Shown piece by piece: positions 1 to 6,525 of a stretch of 12,675 bases of DNA (position 1 is the stretch's first letter; each line of letters opens with the position of its first letter). The position numbers and the translations under genes were made by a program. The DNA comes from Burkholderiales bacterium (lineage in GTDB: Bacteria; Pseudomonadota; Gammaproteobacteria; Burkholderiales; Burkholderiaceae_C): contig CANFNE010000043.1 in assembly GCA_947448105.1 (NCBI GenBank), forward strand, positions 1 to 12,675, read 5' to 3'. A model generated the notes under the pieces. That model saw nothing but the letters and a program-made list of their open reading frames with translations, was not told where the DNA came from and searched no databases.

Positions 1-51
1 TGCCAGACCGGCCCAACCCGCGCCGACGACGCAGACTTTTTTGCGCTTCAA
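1..51 (-). CDS. hpnE: Hydroxysqualene dehydroxylase HpnE, N-terminal fragment (cut by the window edge)
   Basis: Only the first 17 codons are present, read leftward from a TTG at 51-49. They translate to (M)KRKKVCVVGAGWAGLA, the start of a Rossmann fold with the GxGxxG dinucleotide-binding motif expected of the FAD-dependent amine-oxidase-like enzyme HpnE. In the known pathway HpnE reductively removes the hydroxyl of hydroxysqualene to give squalene. The TTG overlaps the stop of hpnD (the four bases TTGA are shared), which indicates translational coupling, and the gene order hpnC-hpnD-hpnE is the usual one. The motif and position are seen directly. The name rests on context plus the motif, because the rest of the gene lies outside the window. 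Confidence 0.85.
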   Translation of the reverse strand, partial: MKRKKVCVVGAGWAGLA

Positions 52-887
52 AGCCGTCCCAGCGCCTGGACTTTCCAGGCCAGCCAGAGCTTGCGCAAGG
101 GCGTGAGCCGCACCCGCTGCTCCAGCACCGGAAAGTGCTGGGCTTCGATCTCACGCAGCAGACTGCGGTAAATGCTGGCCATCATCAGGCCCGGTTTTTG
201 GCTGCGGTGGTCGGCCTCAGGCAAAAGTGCGAAGGCCTCGTCGTACAGGGCGTGCGCGCGCTGGGCCTGAAAGGCCATCAGCGCCTGAAACCGCTCAGAT
301 GGCACGCGCTTGAGAAGCTCGTGCGCCTTGACGTCAAAGCGCTGCAACTCGTTGACCGGCAGGTAAATGCGCCCGCGCTGCGCGTCTTCGCCCACGTCGC
401 GGATGATGTTGGTCAGTTGCAGGGCCTGACCTAGCGTGTGGGCGTAGGTGGTGGTTTGCGCCCGGGTTTGTCCAAAAATGGCGGCGGCCACTTCACCCAC
501 CACGCCCGCGACCAGATGGCAGTAGCGCTGCAGGTTGGGGTAGTCCAGGTAGCGGGTTTGCTCCAGGTCCATCTGGCAGCCTTCGATCACGCTTTGCAAA
601 TGGGTTTGGGCAATGCCATAGACGGCGGTGTGCGGCATGAGCGCTTGCATCACAGGATGGCTGGGGCGCCCGGCGTAGGCCTGGGCGACTTCGGTGCTCC
701 ACCAGGCAAGCTTGGTGGCGGCCACGCCCAGGTCTACCGCGTCGTCCACCACGTCGTCCACTTCGCGGCAAAAGGCGTAAAAAGCGGTAATGGCCGCGCG
801 CCGGGGCGCGGGCAAAAACAAAAATGCGTAATAGAAGCTACTGCCCGAGGCAGCAGCCTTTTGTTCAACGTACTGCGCCGGTGTCAT
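48..887 (-). CDS. hpnD: Presqualene diphosphate synthase HpnD
   Basis: This 279-residue squalene/phytoene-synthase-family protein condenses two farnesyl diphosphates to presqualene diphosphate, the first step of the three-enzyme bacterial route to squalene. Two Asp-rich magnesium-binding motifs are visible: REVDDVVDD at residues 41-49 and DVGED at 164-168, the latter within LTNIIRDVGED. The stretch around YCHLVAGVVGEV (122-133) is also typical of the family. The ATG at 887 is chosen because it gives MTPAQYVEQKAAASGSSFYYAF, a normal family N-terminus of standard length. The frame stays open further upstream, but that Cys/Pro/Trp-rich extension would overlap hpnC and matches nothing in the family. 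It lies 22 bases after hpnC and overlaps hpnE by four bases, so the three are almost certainly co-transcribed. The ribosome binding site is weak (TAGGG a few bases before ATG). Confidence 0.93.
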   Translation of the reverse strand: MTPAQYVEQKAAASGSSFYYAFLFLPAPRRAAITAFYAFCREVDDVVDDAVDLGVAATKLAWWSTEVAQAYAGRPSHPVMQALMPHTAVYGIAQTHLQSVIEGCQMDLEQTRYLDYPNLQRYCHLVAGVVGEVAAAIFGQTRAQTTTYAHTLGQALQLTNIIRDVGEDAQRGRIYLPVNELQRFDVKAHELLKRVPSERFQALMAFQAQRAHALYDEAFALLPEADHRSQKPGLMMASIYRSLLREIEAQHFPVLEQRVRLTPLRKLWLAWKVQALGRL

Positions 888-909
888 CGCCCTATTGTCG
901 CTCAGGCAT

Positions 910-1809
910 TTACATCCACAGGGCGCGCCAGAGCAGCAAGGGCGCGTCCCAGGCGCGCAGGCGTGGGCGCGTGTGCAGCACCCGACCACCCAGGGCTTCC
1001 ACCTTGTCCAAAATGCGCAAACCGCCTTGCACCACCAGGCGCAGCTCCCACCCGGCGCGCCCGGGCACCCGGTGCACCAGCGCGGCACTGCGTTCCATGC
1101 GGCTGCGTGCGCTGTGGGCGCAGTGCGCAATCAGCGCGTCGGCGCGGCGCGCTTGAGCCGGGTCTTGCAGGTCCTGCGGGCTCAAATTCCATGGGGCGCA
1201 AGCGTCTTGCGGAAAGTAACAGCGTCCGCGCGGCAGGTCGCGGCTGGGGTCTTGCCAGAAGTTGATGAGTTGCAGGGCGCTGCAAATGCCGTCGCTCCAG
1301 GCCAGCGCTTGCGCATCCGCCACGCCATAGAGATGCAGCAGCAAGCGCCCCACCGGATTGGCCGAGCGCTGGCAGTAGTCCAAGAGCGCGGCCTCGTTGG
1401 CGTAGCCGGTGCCGTCGCGGGTTTTTTCAATGTCTTGCACAAAGGCGTCTAAAAGCGCGTGCAGCAGCGCGGGCGGCAAGTGGTGGGCGGCAATCGCCTC
1501 GCGCAGCGGCCCAAATACCCAAGCCCAGCGCCCGCCTGCGGCCACCTGGCCTGCGCAAGCCCGTTCCAGTGCCGCGCGGTAGGCTGCTAAGTCGGCCAGA
1601 CGCTGCGCTGCGCTGGCGTCGCCCTCGTCGGCCAGGTCGTCGGCGGTGCGGGCAAAGTGGTAAATCGCGGCTACGGGCGCGCGCAACTGGGCGGGGCACA
1701 GCCACGAGGCGACGGGGAAGTTTTCGTAATGGGTGATCGGTGGGACTGCCAAGGTGGAGGCCTGACCTTGGGGCCGCGAGGGGGGCGCAGGGGAATGGAG
1801 CAGCGGCAT
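910..1809 (-). CDS. hpnC: Hydroxysqualene synthase HpnC
   Basis: This squalene/phytoene-synthase-family protein (299 residues from the ATG used here) converts presqualene diphosphate to hydroxysqualene in the HpnC-HpnD-HpnE pathway. The HpnC hallmark HYENFPVAS is at residues 27-35. The two Asp-rich motifs are DDLAD (57-61) and DPSRD (187-191, within INFWQDPSRDL). The protein is the first gene of the operon. The start is uncertain. The ATG at 1809 has no good ribosome binding site and adds a Pro/Ser-rich N-terminus of about 26 residues before HYENF. A TTG at 1752 (residue 20), with AGG eight bases upstream, would give a 280-residue protein starting nearer to where family members usually start. 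Assignment to HpnC rather than HpnD rests on the NFPVAS motif and on being the first of two tandem paralogues. Confidence 0.9.
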   Translation of the reverse strand: MPLLHSPAPPSRPQGQASTLAVPPITHYENFPVASWLCPAQLRAPVAAIYHFARTADDLADEGDASAAQRLADLAAYRAALERACAGQVAAGGRWAWVFGPLREAIAAHHLPPALLHALLDAFVQDIEKTRDGTGYANEAALLDYCQRSANPVGRLLLHLYGVADAQALAWSDGICSALQLINFWQDPSRDLPRGRCYFPQDACAPWNLSPQDLQDPAQARRADALIAHCAHSARSRMERSAALVHRVPGRAGWELRLVVQGGLRILDKVEALGGRVLHTRPRLRAWDAPLLLWRALWM

Positions 1810-1812
1810 GGC

Positions 1813-1842
1813 GGCATTGTGCCTTGGCGGCTGGCCAATGCC
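1813..1842 (-). promoter_or_regulatory. Hairpin in the hpnC leader, ending 3 bases before the ATG
   Basis: Read on the minus strand, GGCATTGGCC (1842-1833) can pair with GGC-A-CAATGCC (1823-1813), giving a 10-bp stem with one bulged A and a 9-base loop. The 3' arm ends three bases before the ATG at 1809, so the folded RNA would cover the ribosome landing zone, including the only weak AAGG. The pairing is seen in the sequence. A role in translation control is inference, and it applies only if the ATG at 1809 is the true start. Confidence 0.4.
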
Positions 1843-1851
1843 CTGGCCAGC
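1830..1851 (-). repeat. Perfect 8-bp inverted repeat overlapping the hpnC leader hairpin
   Basis: GCTGGCCA (1830-1837) and TGGCCAGC (1844-1851) form a perfect 8-bp inverted repeat with a 6-base spacer. It shares bases 1833-1842 with the hairpin nearest to the hpnC ATG, so the two cannot form together. It could be a protein operator in the DNA or an alternative RNA hairpin. No known regulator site was recognised. Confidence 0.45.
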
Positions 1852-1872
1852 GCGAGGGCCAAAACCCTGAAA

Positions 1873-1901
1873 TTCGGAAAAAACGCCAGCTAGGCTAAAA
1901 T
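1873..1901 (+). promoter_or_regulatory. Possible sigma-70 promoter for the efflux genes
   Basis: TAAAAT (1896-1901, 5 of 6 matches to TATAAT) is preceded at 17 bases by TTCGGA (1873-1878, 3 of 6 matches to TTGACA). It lies 72 bases before the adaptor ATG, in the only AT-rich part of the divergent gap. The -10 is reasonable and the -35 is weak, so this is a candidate only. No comparably good promoter was found on the minus strand for hpnC. Confidence 0.35.
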
Positions 1902-1973
1902 TAATAACCCGCTGGTCAGTATTCCCTGCCCATCGTTACCCCCCGATTTTCCTAACGTGCTTGCATCGCTTTT

Positions 1974-3104
1974 ATGAACCCATCGCCCACCTTCTTTCGT
2001 CTGGCCCTGATTGCGGCAGTTGTCGCCCTGTCCGCCTGCAGCAAACCGGCGCCCCCCGAAGAACCCGTGCGTGCCGTCAAGGTGGTGGTCGTGGCGGCAG
2101 AGGGCATTCGCTCCGGTTTTGAATATGCGGCCGAAGTGCGGCCCCGTACCGAGTCGCGCCTGGGCTTTCGGGTGGGCGGCAAGCTGCTGCGCCGCATGGC
2201 AGACGTGGGCCAGCATGTCAACGCAGGCCAGGCGCTGGCGCAGCTCGATGCGCAAGATTTCAAACTCTCGGTAGACGCTGCGCGCGCCCAACTCGCTGCG
2301 GCCGTGGCCAACCGTGATTTGGCGGCCGCCGATTTCAAGCGCTTTAAGGACCTGCGCGAGCAAAACTTCATCAGCGCCGCAGAGCTGGAACGGCGCGACG
2401 TGGCCCTCAAGGCCGCGCAGTCGCAGTTGGACCAGGCGCAGGCGCAGTTCGCCGCCCAGGGCAACCAAAGCGCTTACACCACGCTGGTGGCCGACGCGGC
2501 AGGCGTGGTTACAGCGGTGGACGCGGAGCCCGGCCAGGTACTGGCCGCTGGCACGCCGGTGGTGCGCATTGCCCAGGACGGCGCGCGCGACGTGGTGTTT
2601 TCCGTGCCCGAAGACAAGGTAGCTCAAATGAAACTGGGCTCTGCGGTGGAAGTAAGGGCCTGGGCCAGCGCGTCGGTCTACCACGGCAAGGTGCGCGAGG
2701 TGTCGTCCAGCGCCGACCCGGTCACGCGGACGTTTGTGGTGAAGGTGGCGCTCGCCAGTGCCGACGTGCTGCCCCTGGGCACCACGGTGTCGGTGCTGCC
2801 GCAGGCCCTGGACCGCTCTGGCCCGGCCGTCATCAAGCTGCCCACCAGTGCCTTGCAGCACGACGGCACGGCAGTGGCCGTCTGGGTTTTGGAGCGCGCC
2901 AGCATGACCGTGCGACTGCAGCCCATTGCCATTGCCACAGCCGACGGTAACGATGTGGTGGTAGCCAGCGGCTTGCAGCCGGGTATGGAAGTCGTGGCGG
3001 CTGGCGTGCACGTGCTCTCGCCAGGCCAAAAAGTGACGGTTTACCTGGAAAAAGCGCCGCTATCCGCCCCGCCAGCGCAGGCTGCAGCCACGGCAGCAAA
3101 GTGA
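1974..3104 (+). CDS. RND efflux periplasmic adaptor (membrane fusion) lipoprotein
   Basis: This 376-residue AcrA/MexA-type adaptor bridges an inner-membrane RND pump to an outer-membrane channel. Residues 1-22 are a lipoprotein signal with lipobox LSAC, and Cys22 is the lipidation site. Two lipoyl half-domains (about 62-96 and 168-200) flank an Ala/Gln-rich helical hairpin (about 97-165). That hairpin carries R123-x3-L127-x6-S134, the RLS pattern reported for adaptors that dock on TolC-type channels. A beta-barrel and membrane-proximal domain follow. The ATG at 1974 is the only sensible start: a stop lies upstream in frame at 1953-1955, and the signal peptide begins right there. The ribosome binding site is poor. 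The stop is seven bases before the permease ATG, so the pair forms an operon. The substrate cannot be told from sequence, and no channel or regulator gene is adjacent. Confidence 0.92.
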   Translation: MNPSPTFFRLALIAAVVALSACSKPAPPEEPVRAVKVVVVAAEGIRSGFEYAAEVRPRTESRLGFRVGGKLLRRMADVGQHVNAGQALAQLDAQDFKLSVDAARAQLAAAVANRDLAAADFKRFKDLREQNFISAAELERRDVALKAAQSQLDQAQAQFAAQGNQSAYTTLVADAAGVVTAVDAEPGQVLAAGTPVVRIAQDGARDVVFSVPEDKVAQMKLGSAVEVRAWASASVYHGKVREVSSSADPVTRTFVVKVALASADVLPLGTTVSVLPQALDRSGPAVIKLPTSALQHDGTAVAVWVLERASMTVRLQPIAIATADGNDVVVASGLQPGMEVVAAGVHVLSPGQKVTVYLEKAPLSAPPAQAAATAAK

Positions 3105-3111
3105 GCGCGGC

Positions 3112-6100
3112 ATGAAACAAGACACTCCCCAAGCCGGTTTCAACCTGTCGCGCTGGGCGCTGGAGCACAGCGCACTCACCCGTTATCTGATGCTGGTGCT
3201 GTTGGTGCTGGGCATGGCCTCGTACTTTCAGCTCGGGCAGGACGAAGACCCGCCTTTCACCTTCCGGGCCATGGTGGTGCGCGCTTACTGGCCGGGCGCC
3301 ACGGCGCAGCAAATGGCAGAACAGGTCACCGACAAAATGGAGCGGGCGCTGCAGGAGGTGCCTTTCGCGTACAGGATTCGTAGCTTTTCCAAGCCGGGTG
3401 AGACCACGGTTTTCTTTGAGGTAAAGGATTCGACCAAGGCCGCCGAAGTGGCCAACCTCTGGTACGAGGTGCGTAAAAAGCTGGGTGACATGCGCTACAC
3501 CTTGCCCGCAGGCGTGCAAGGGCCGTTTTTCAATGATGAGTTTGGCGACGTTTATGGCGTGATCTACGCGCTGGAGGCGGATGGCTTCTCGGACGTGGAG
3601 GCCAAAGACGCGGCCGACGACATTCGCCAGCAACTGTTGCGCGTGCCCGACGTCAACAAGGTCGAGCTCTTTGGCGTGCAGGACGAAAAAATCTACATCG
3701 AAATCTCGCAAAAGCGCCTGGCGCAGCTTGGGTTGGACATGAACCAGGTGCTGGCGCAATTGGGTCAGCAAAACGCCGTTGAGAGCGCCGGCACAGTGCA
3801 AACGCCGCTGGACGTGGTGCAAGTGCGCGTGGCCGGTCAGTTTGAGGCGGTCCAGGAGCTGCGCGCTATGCCGATTCGCGGCGCCTCGGGCAACCAGCTG
3901 CATTTGGGCGACATTGCCGAGATCAAGCGCGGGGTGATTGACCCAGCCGGTGTGAAGATGCATTTCCAGGGCAAGCAGGTGCTGGGATTGGGCATTTCCA
4001 TGAGCAAGGGCGGCGACATTATTGCCATGGGCAAAGCGCTCAAGGCGTCCAGCGCAGCCATCAACGCCGCGCTGCCTGCGGGCTTGCGCCTGGTGGAGGT
4101 TCAAGACCAGCCCACCGCCGTGGCGGGCTCGGTCAACGAATTTGTGCGCGCGCTTATTGAAGCCATCGTGATCGTGCTGGCGGTCAGTTTTGTGGCCCTG
4201 GGCTTTCACAAGCGCCCGGGCAAGCAACGCTGGTTTCAGCGTTATTACGTCGATGTGCGCCCTGGCCTGGTGGTGGGCATCACCATTCCGTTGGTGCTGG
4301 CAGTCACGTTTTTGGGCATGTACTACTGGGGCATTGGCCTGCACAAAATTTCGCTGGGCTCACTCATTATTTCGCTGGGCTTGCTGGTGGACGACGCCAT
4401 CATTGCGGTGGAAATGATGGTGCGCAAGCTCGAACAGGGCTACGACAAGGTGCGCGCTGCCACCTTTGCCTACGAGATCACCGCCATGCCTATGCTGACG
4501 GGCACGCTGATTACGGCCGTGGGTTTTTTGCCCATTGGCATAGCCAAGTCGGTCACCGGGGAATACACCTTTGCGATTTTTGGCGTCACAGGCTTGGCGC
4601 TGATGCTGAGCTGGTTGGTGTCGGTGTACTTTGTGCCCTACCTGGGCACCTTGCTGCTCAAGACGCCTTCCCACGTGGTGGACCAGGAGGACGAAAACGC
4701 CTTGTACGACACACCGTTTTACAACGGCTTTCGCCGTGCGGTGAACTGGTGCATCTTGCACCGTTGGATCACGATCGGACTGATGCTGGCCACCTTTGGC
4801 CTGGGCATTTTTGGAATGGGCAAGGTGCAGCAGCAGTTCTTCCCCGATTCGAGCCGCCCCGAGGTTTTGCTGGAACTGTGGTACCCCGAGGGCACCTCGT
4901 TCGCCGCCAACGAGGCCACCACCGCCCGCGTGGAGGCCCGCATGATGCAAGAGGCTGGCGTGCAAAGTGTGACCAGCTGGATCGGCTCGGGCGTGCCGCG
5001 CTTTTACTTGCCGCTGGACTCGATTTTTCAGCAAAGCAATGTGTCGCAACTCATCATCCTGCCCAAGGACCTGAAAGTGCGCGAATCCCTGCGCATCAGG
5101 CTGCCGGCGCTGATGGGCCAGGAATTTCCCGAAGTGCGCGCCCGCGTCAAGATATTGCCCAACGGCCCGCCGGTGGCCTATCCCGTGATGTTTCGCGTCA
5201 TGGGCCAAGACCCCGAGGTGCTGCGCCAGCGTGCCAACGCGGTCAAGGCCGTGCTGCGCGCCAACGCCAATATGCGCGGCGTCAACGACAACTGGAATGA
5301 GCCCGTCAAGGTGCTGCGCCTGGAAGTGGACCAGGCCAAGGCACGCGCGCTGGGGGTGACCAGCCAGTCCATCGCGCAGGCCTCCAAAATCCTGCTCTCG
5401 GGCAGCACGGTGGGGCAATTTCGCGAGGGCGACAAGCTGATTGACATCGTCTTGCGCGGCCCGCTGAACGAGCGCAACGCCATTTCTGACATCGGCAACG
5501 CGTACTTGCCCACGGCCAGCGGCAAGTCAATTCCCCTGACGCAAATCGCCAAGCCGGCGTTTGCCTGGGAGCCCGGCGTGCTGTGGCGCGACGGGCGCGA
5601 CTACGCTATCACCGTGCAGGGCGACATTGTTGAAGGCCTGCAAGGCGCCACCGTCACAGCCCAGTTGCTGCCCGAGCTCAAGCGCCTGGAAGCCAGCTGG
5701 AAGTCCAGCGGCACCGAGGCCTACCGCATTGAAGTGGCCGGCGCCGTGGCCGAAAGCAGCAAGGGTTCCAGCTCCATCGCGGCGGGCGTGCCCATCATGC
5801 TGTTCATCACCTTCACCTTGCTGATGCTGCAGCTGCACAGTTTCAGCCGTGCCATGCTGGTGTTTTTGACGGGACCGCTGGGTATTGCCGGTGTGGCCGC
5901 AGCGCTGCTGATTTCGGGTCGTCCTTTTGGCTTTGTGGCGCTTTTGGGTGTGATTGCACTGATGGGCATGATTCAGCGCAATTCGGTGATTCTGATCGAC
6001 CAGATTGAGCAAGACCGCGCCAACGGCGTGCCGGCCTGGGACGCGATTGTGGAGTCGGCAGTGCGCCGTCTGCGCCCCATTGTTCTCACCGCCGCCGCCG

Positions 6101-6279
6101 CCGTGCTGGCCATGGTTCCGCTGTCGCGCTCGGTGTTTTGGGGTCCGATGGCGGTGGCCATCATGGGCGGCCTGATTGTGGCCACTGTGTTGACCCTGCT
6201 GGCGCTGCCCGCCATGTACGCCGCCTGGTTTCGGGTGCGGCGGGAGGCCGTGCCGACGCAGGCTAAAATACCCGGCTGA
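3112..6279 (+). CDS. HAE1-type RND efflux permease (AcrB-like)
   Basis: This 1055-residue inner-membrane, proton-driven exporter has the usual length and architecture of the hydrophobe/amphiphile efflux family. TM1 is at about 24-42, followed by the first periplasmic porter loop, then TM2 (about 344-364), TM3 (386-408) and TM4 (416-436). A second large periplasmic loop starts near FFPDSSRPEVLLELW, and the C-terminal helix bundle starts at about 893. TM4 carries the proton-relay pair D427-D428 (GLLVDDAIIAVE), equivalent to AcrB D407/D408. In TM10 the position of AcrB K940 is arginine (R956, in GMIQRNSVILID), so the relay base is kept in a conservative form. The N-terminal DEDPPFTFRAMVVRAYWPGAT stretch resembles TriC-like pumps more than AcrB itself, but this is an impression and no substrate is assigned. 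It is translated directly after its adaptor. A terminator-like hairpin follows. Confidence 0.94.
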   Translation: MKQDTPQAGFNLSRWALEHSALTRYLMLVLLVLGMASYFQLGQDEDPPFTFRAMVVRAYWPGATAQQMAEQVTDKMERALQEVPFAYRIRSFSKPGETTVFFEVKDSTKAAEVANLWYEVRKKLGDMRYTLPAGVQGPFFNDEFGDVYGVIYALEADGFSDVEAKDAADDIRQQLLRVPDVNKVELFGVQDEKIYIEISQKRLAQLGLDMNQVLAQLGQQNAVESAGTVQTPLDVVQVRVAGQFEAVQELRAMPIRGASGNQLHLGDIAEIKRGVIDPAGVKMHFQGKQVLGLGISMSKGGDIIAMGKALKASSAAINAALPAGLRLVEVQDQPTAVAGSVNEFVRALIEAIVIVLAVSFVALGFHKRPGKQRWFQRYYVDVRPGLVVGITIPLVLAVTFLGMYYWGIGLHKISLGSLIISLGLLVDDAIIAVEMMVRKLEQGYDKVRAATFAYEITAMPMLTGTLITAVGFLPIGIAKSVTGEYTFAIFGVTGLALMLSWLVSVYFVPYLGTLLLKTPSHVVDQEDENALYDTPFYNGFRRAVNWCILHRWITIGLMLATFGLGIFGMGKVQQQFFPDSSRPEVLLELWYPEGTSFAANEATTARVEARMMQEAGVQSVTSWIGSGVPRFYLPLDSIFQQSNVSQLIILPKDLKVRESLRIRLPALMGQEFPEVRARVKILPNGPPVAYPVMFRVMGQDPEVLRQRANAVKAVLRANANMRGVNDNWNEPVKVLRLEVDQAKARALGVTSQSIAQASKILLSGSTVGQFREGDKLIDIVLRGPLNERNAISDIGNAYLPTASGKSIPLTQIAKPAFAWEPGVLWRDGRDYAITVQGDIVEGLQGATVTAQLLPELKRLEASWKSSGTEAYRIEVAGAVAESSKGSSSIAAGVPIMLFITFTLLMLQLHSFSRAMLVFLTGPLGIAGVAAALLISGRPFGFVALLGVIALMGMIQRNSVILIDQIEQDRANGVPAWDAIVESAVRRLRPIVLTAAAAVLAMVPLSRSVFWGPMAVAIMGGLIVATVLTLLALPAMYAAWFRVRREAVPTQAKIPG
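6260..6269 (+). promoter_or_regulatory. Possible -10 element for tRNA-Leu inside the 3' end of the permease gene
   Basis: The 10-mer AGGCTAAAAT here is identical to the -10 region proposed upstream of the efflux adaptor (1892-1901). Transcription would begin near 6276, about 78 bases before tRNA-Leu. No convincing -35 lies at the right distance, and the bases also code for the last permease residues (QAKIPG), so the match could be coincidence. Confidence 0.2.
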
Positions 6280-6290
6280 CCGATTTCAAA

Positions 6291-6350
6291 GGTCTAACCC
6301 AGACATGGCGCCCCAGGGCGCGCCTGACCAGGTTAGACCCTGAATTTTTT
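6291..6350 (+). terminator. Terminator-like hairpin between the RND permease and tRNA-Leu
   Basis: GGTCTAACC (6291-6299) and GGTTAGACC (6331-6339) pair perfectly over 9 bp. The 31-base loop can itself form a GC-rich inner stem (GCGCC 6308-6312 with GGCGC 6317-6321). Six Ts follow at 6345-6350, five bases after the stem. This would end the efflux transcript. Two features are atypical: the large loop and the gap before the T-run. The T-run ends three bases before the mature tRNA-Leu 5' end. Confidence 0.55.
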
Positions 6351-6353
6351 ACT

Positions 6354-6440
6354 GCGCGGGTGGCGAAATTGGTAGACGCACCAGGTTTAGGTCCTGACGG
6401 TAGCAATACTGTGCGGGTTCGAGTCCCGCCCCGCGCACCA
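6354..6440 (+). tRNA. tRNA-Leu, anticodon UAG (reads CUN)
   Basis: This is an 87-base class II tRNA with encoded CCA. The acceptor stem GCGCGGG (6354-6360) pairs with CCCGCGC (6430-6436), followed by A and CCA. The anticodon loop TTTAGGT (6386-6392) has TAG at 6388-6390. A long variable arm (CGGTA-GCAA-TACTG) and a T-arm GCGGG-TTCGAGT-CCCGC are present. The outermost anticodon-stem pair is C-A rather than a Watson-Crick pair. It sits 85 bases upstream of tig, a usual arrangement in betaproteobacteria. Confidence 0.97.
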
Positions 6441-6525
6441 TCCTTGAGTACTAGATTTCCCACTTTTTTGGGCATCGCACAGCCGCACACGGCGGGCGTT
6501 GCCTTTGACCTTTAGGAGCACTTGA

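Noticed and set aside
888..1130. N-terminal extension of HpnD upstream of the ATG at 887
   Set aside because: The extension is Cys/Trp/Pro-rich, overlaps hpnC and is absent from the family. The ATG at 887 gives a normal-length protein.
438..1265. 275-codon plus-strand frame opposite hpnC and hpnD
   Set aside because: It lies across two confident minus-strand genes, has no family features, and its sequence is what GC-rich complement reading produces.
2833..4344. 503-codon open frame antisense to the adaptor and permease
   Set aside because: It is low-complexity, His/Gln/Arg-rich, without a domain, and fully explained as the complement of the RND genes. The 379-codon antisense frame at 1890-3029 is rejected for the same reason.
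6459..6472. Possible terminator after tRNA-Leu (CCCA, T-rich loop, TGGG)
   Set aside because: The stem has only four base pairs and the Ts are in the loop rather than after the stem, so it does not fit an intrinsic terminator.
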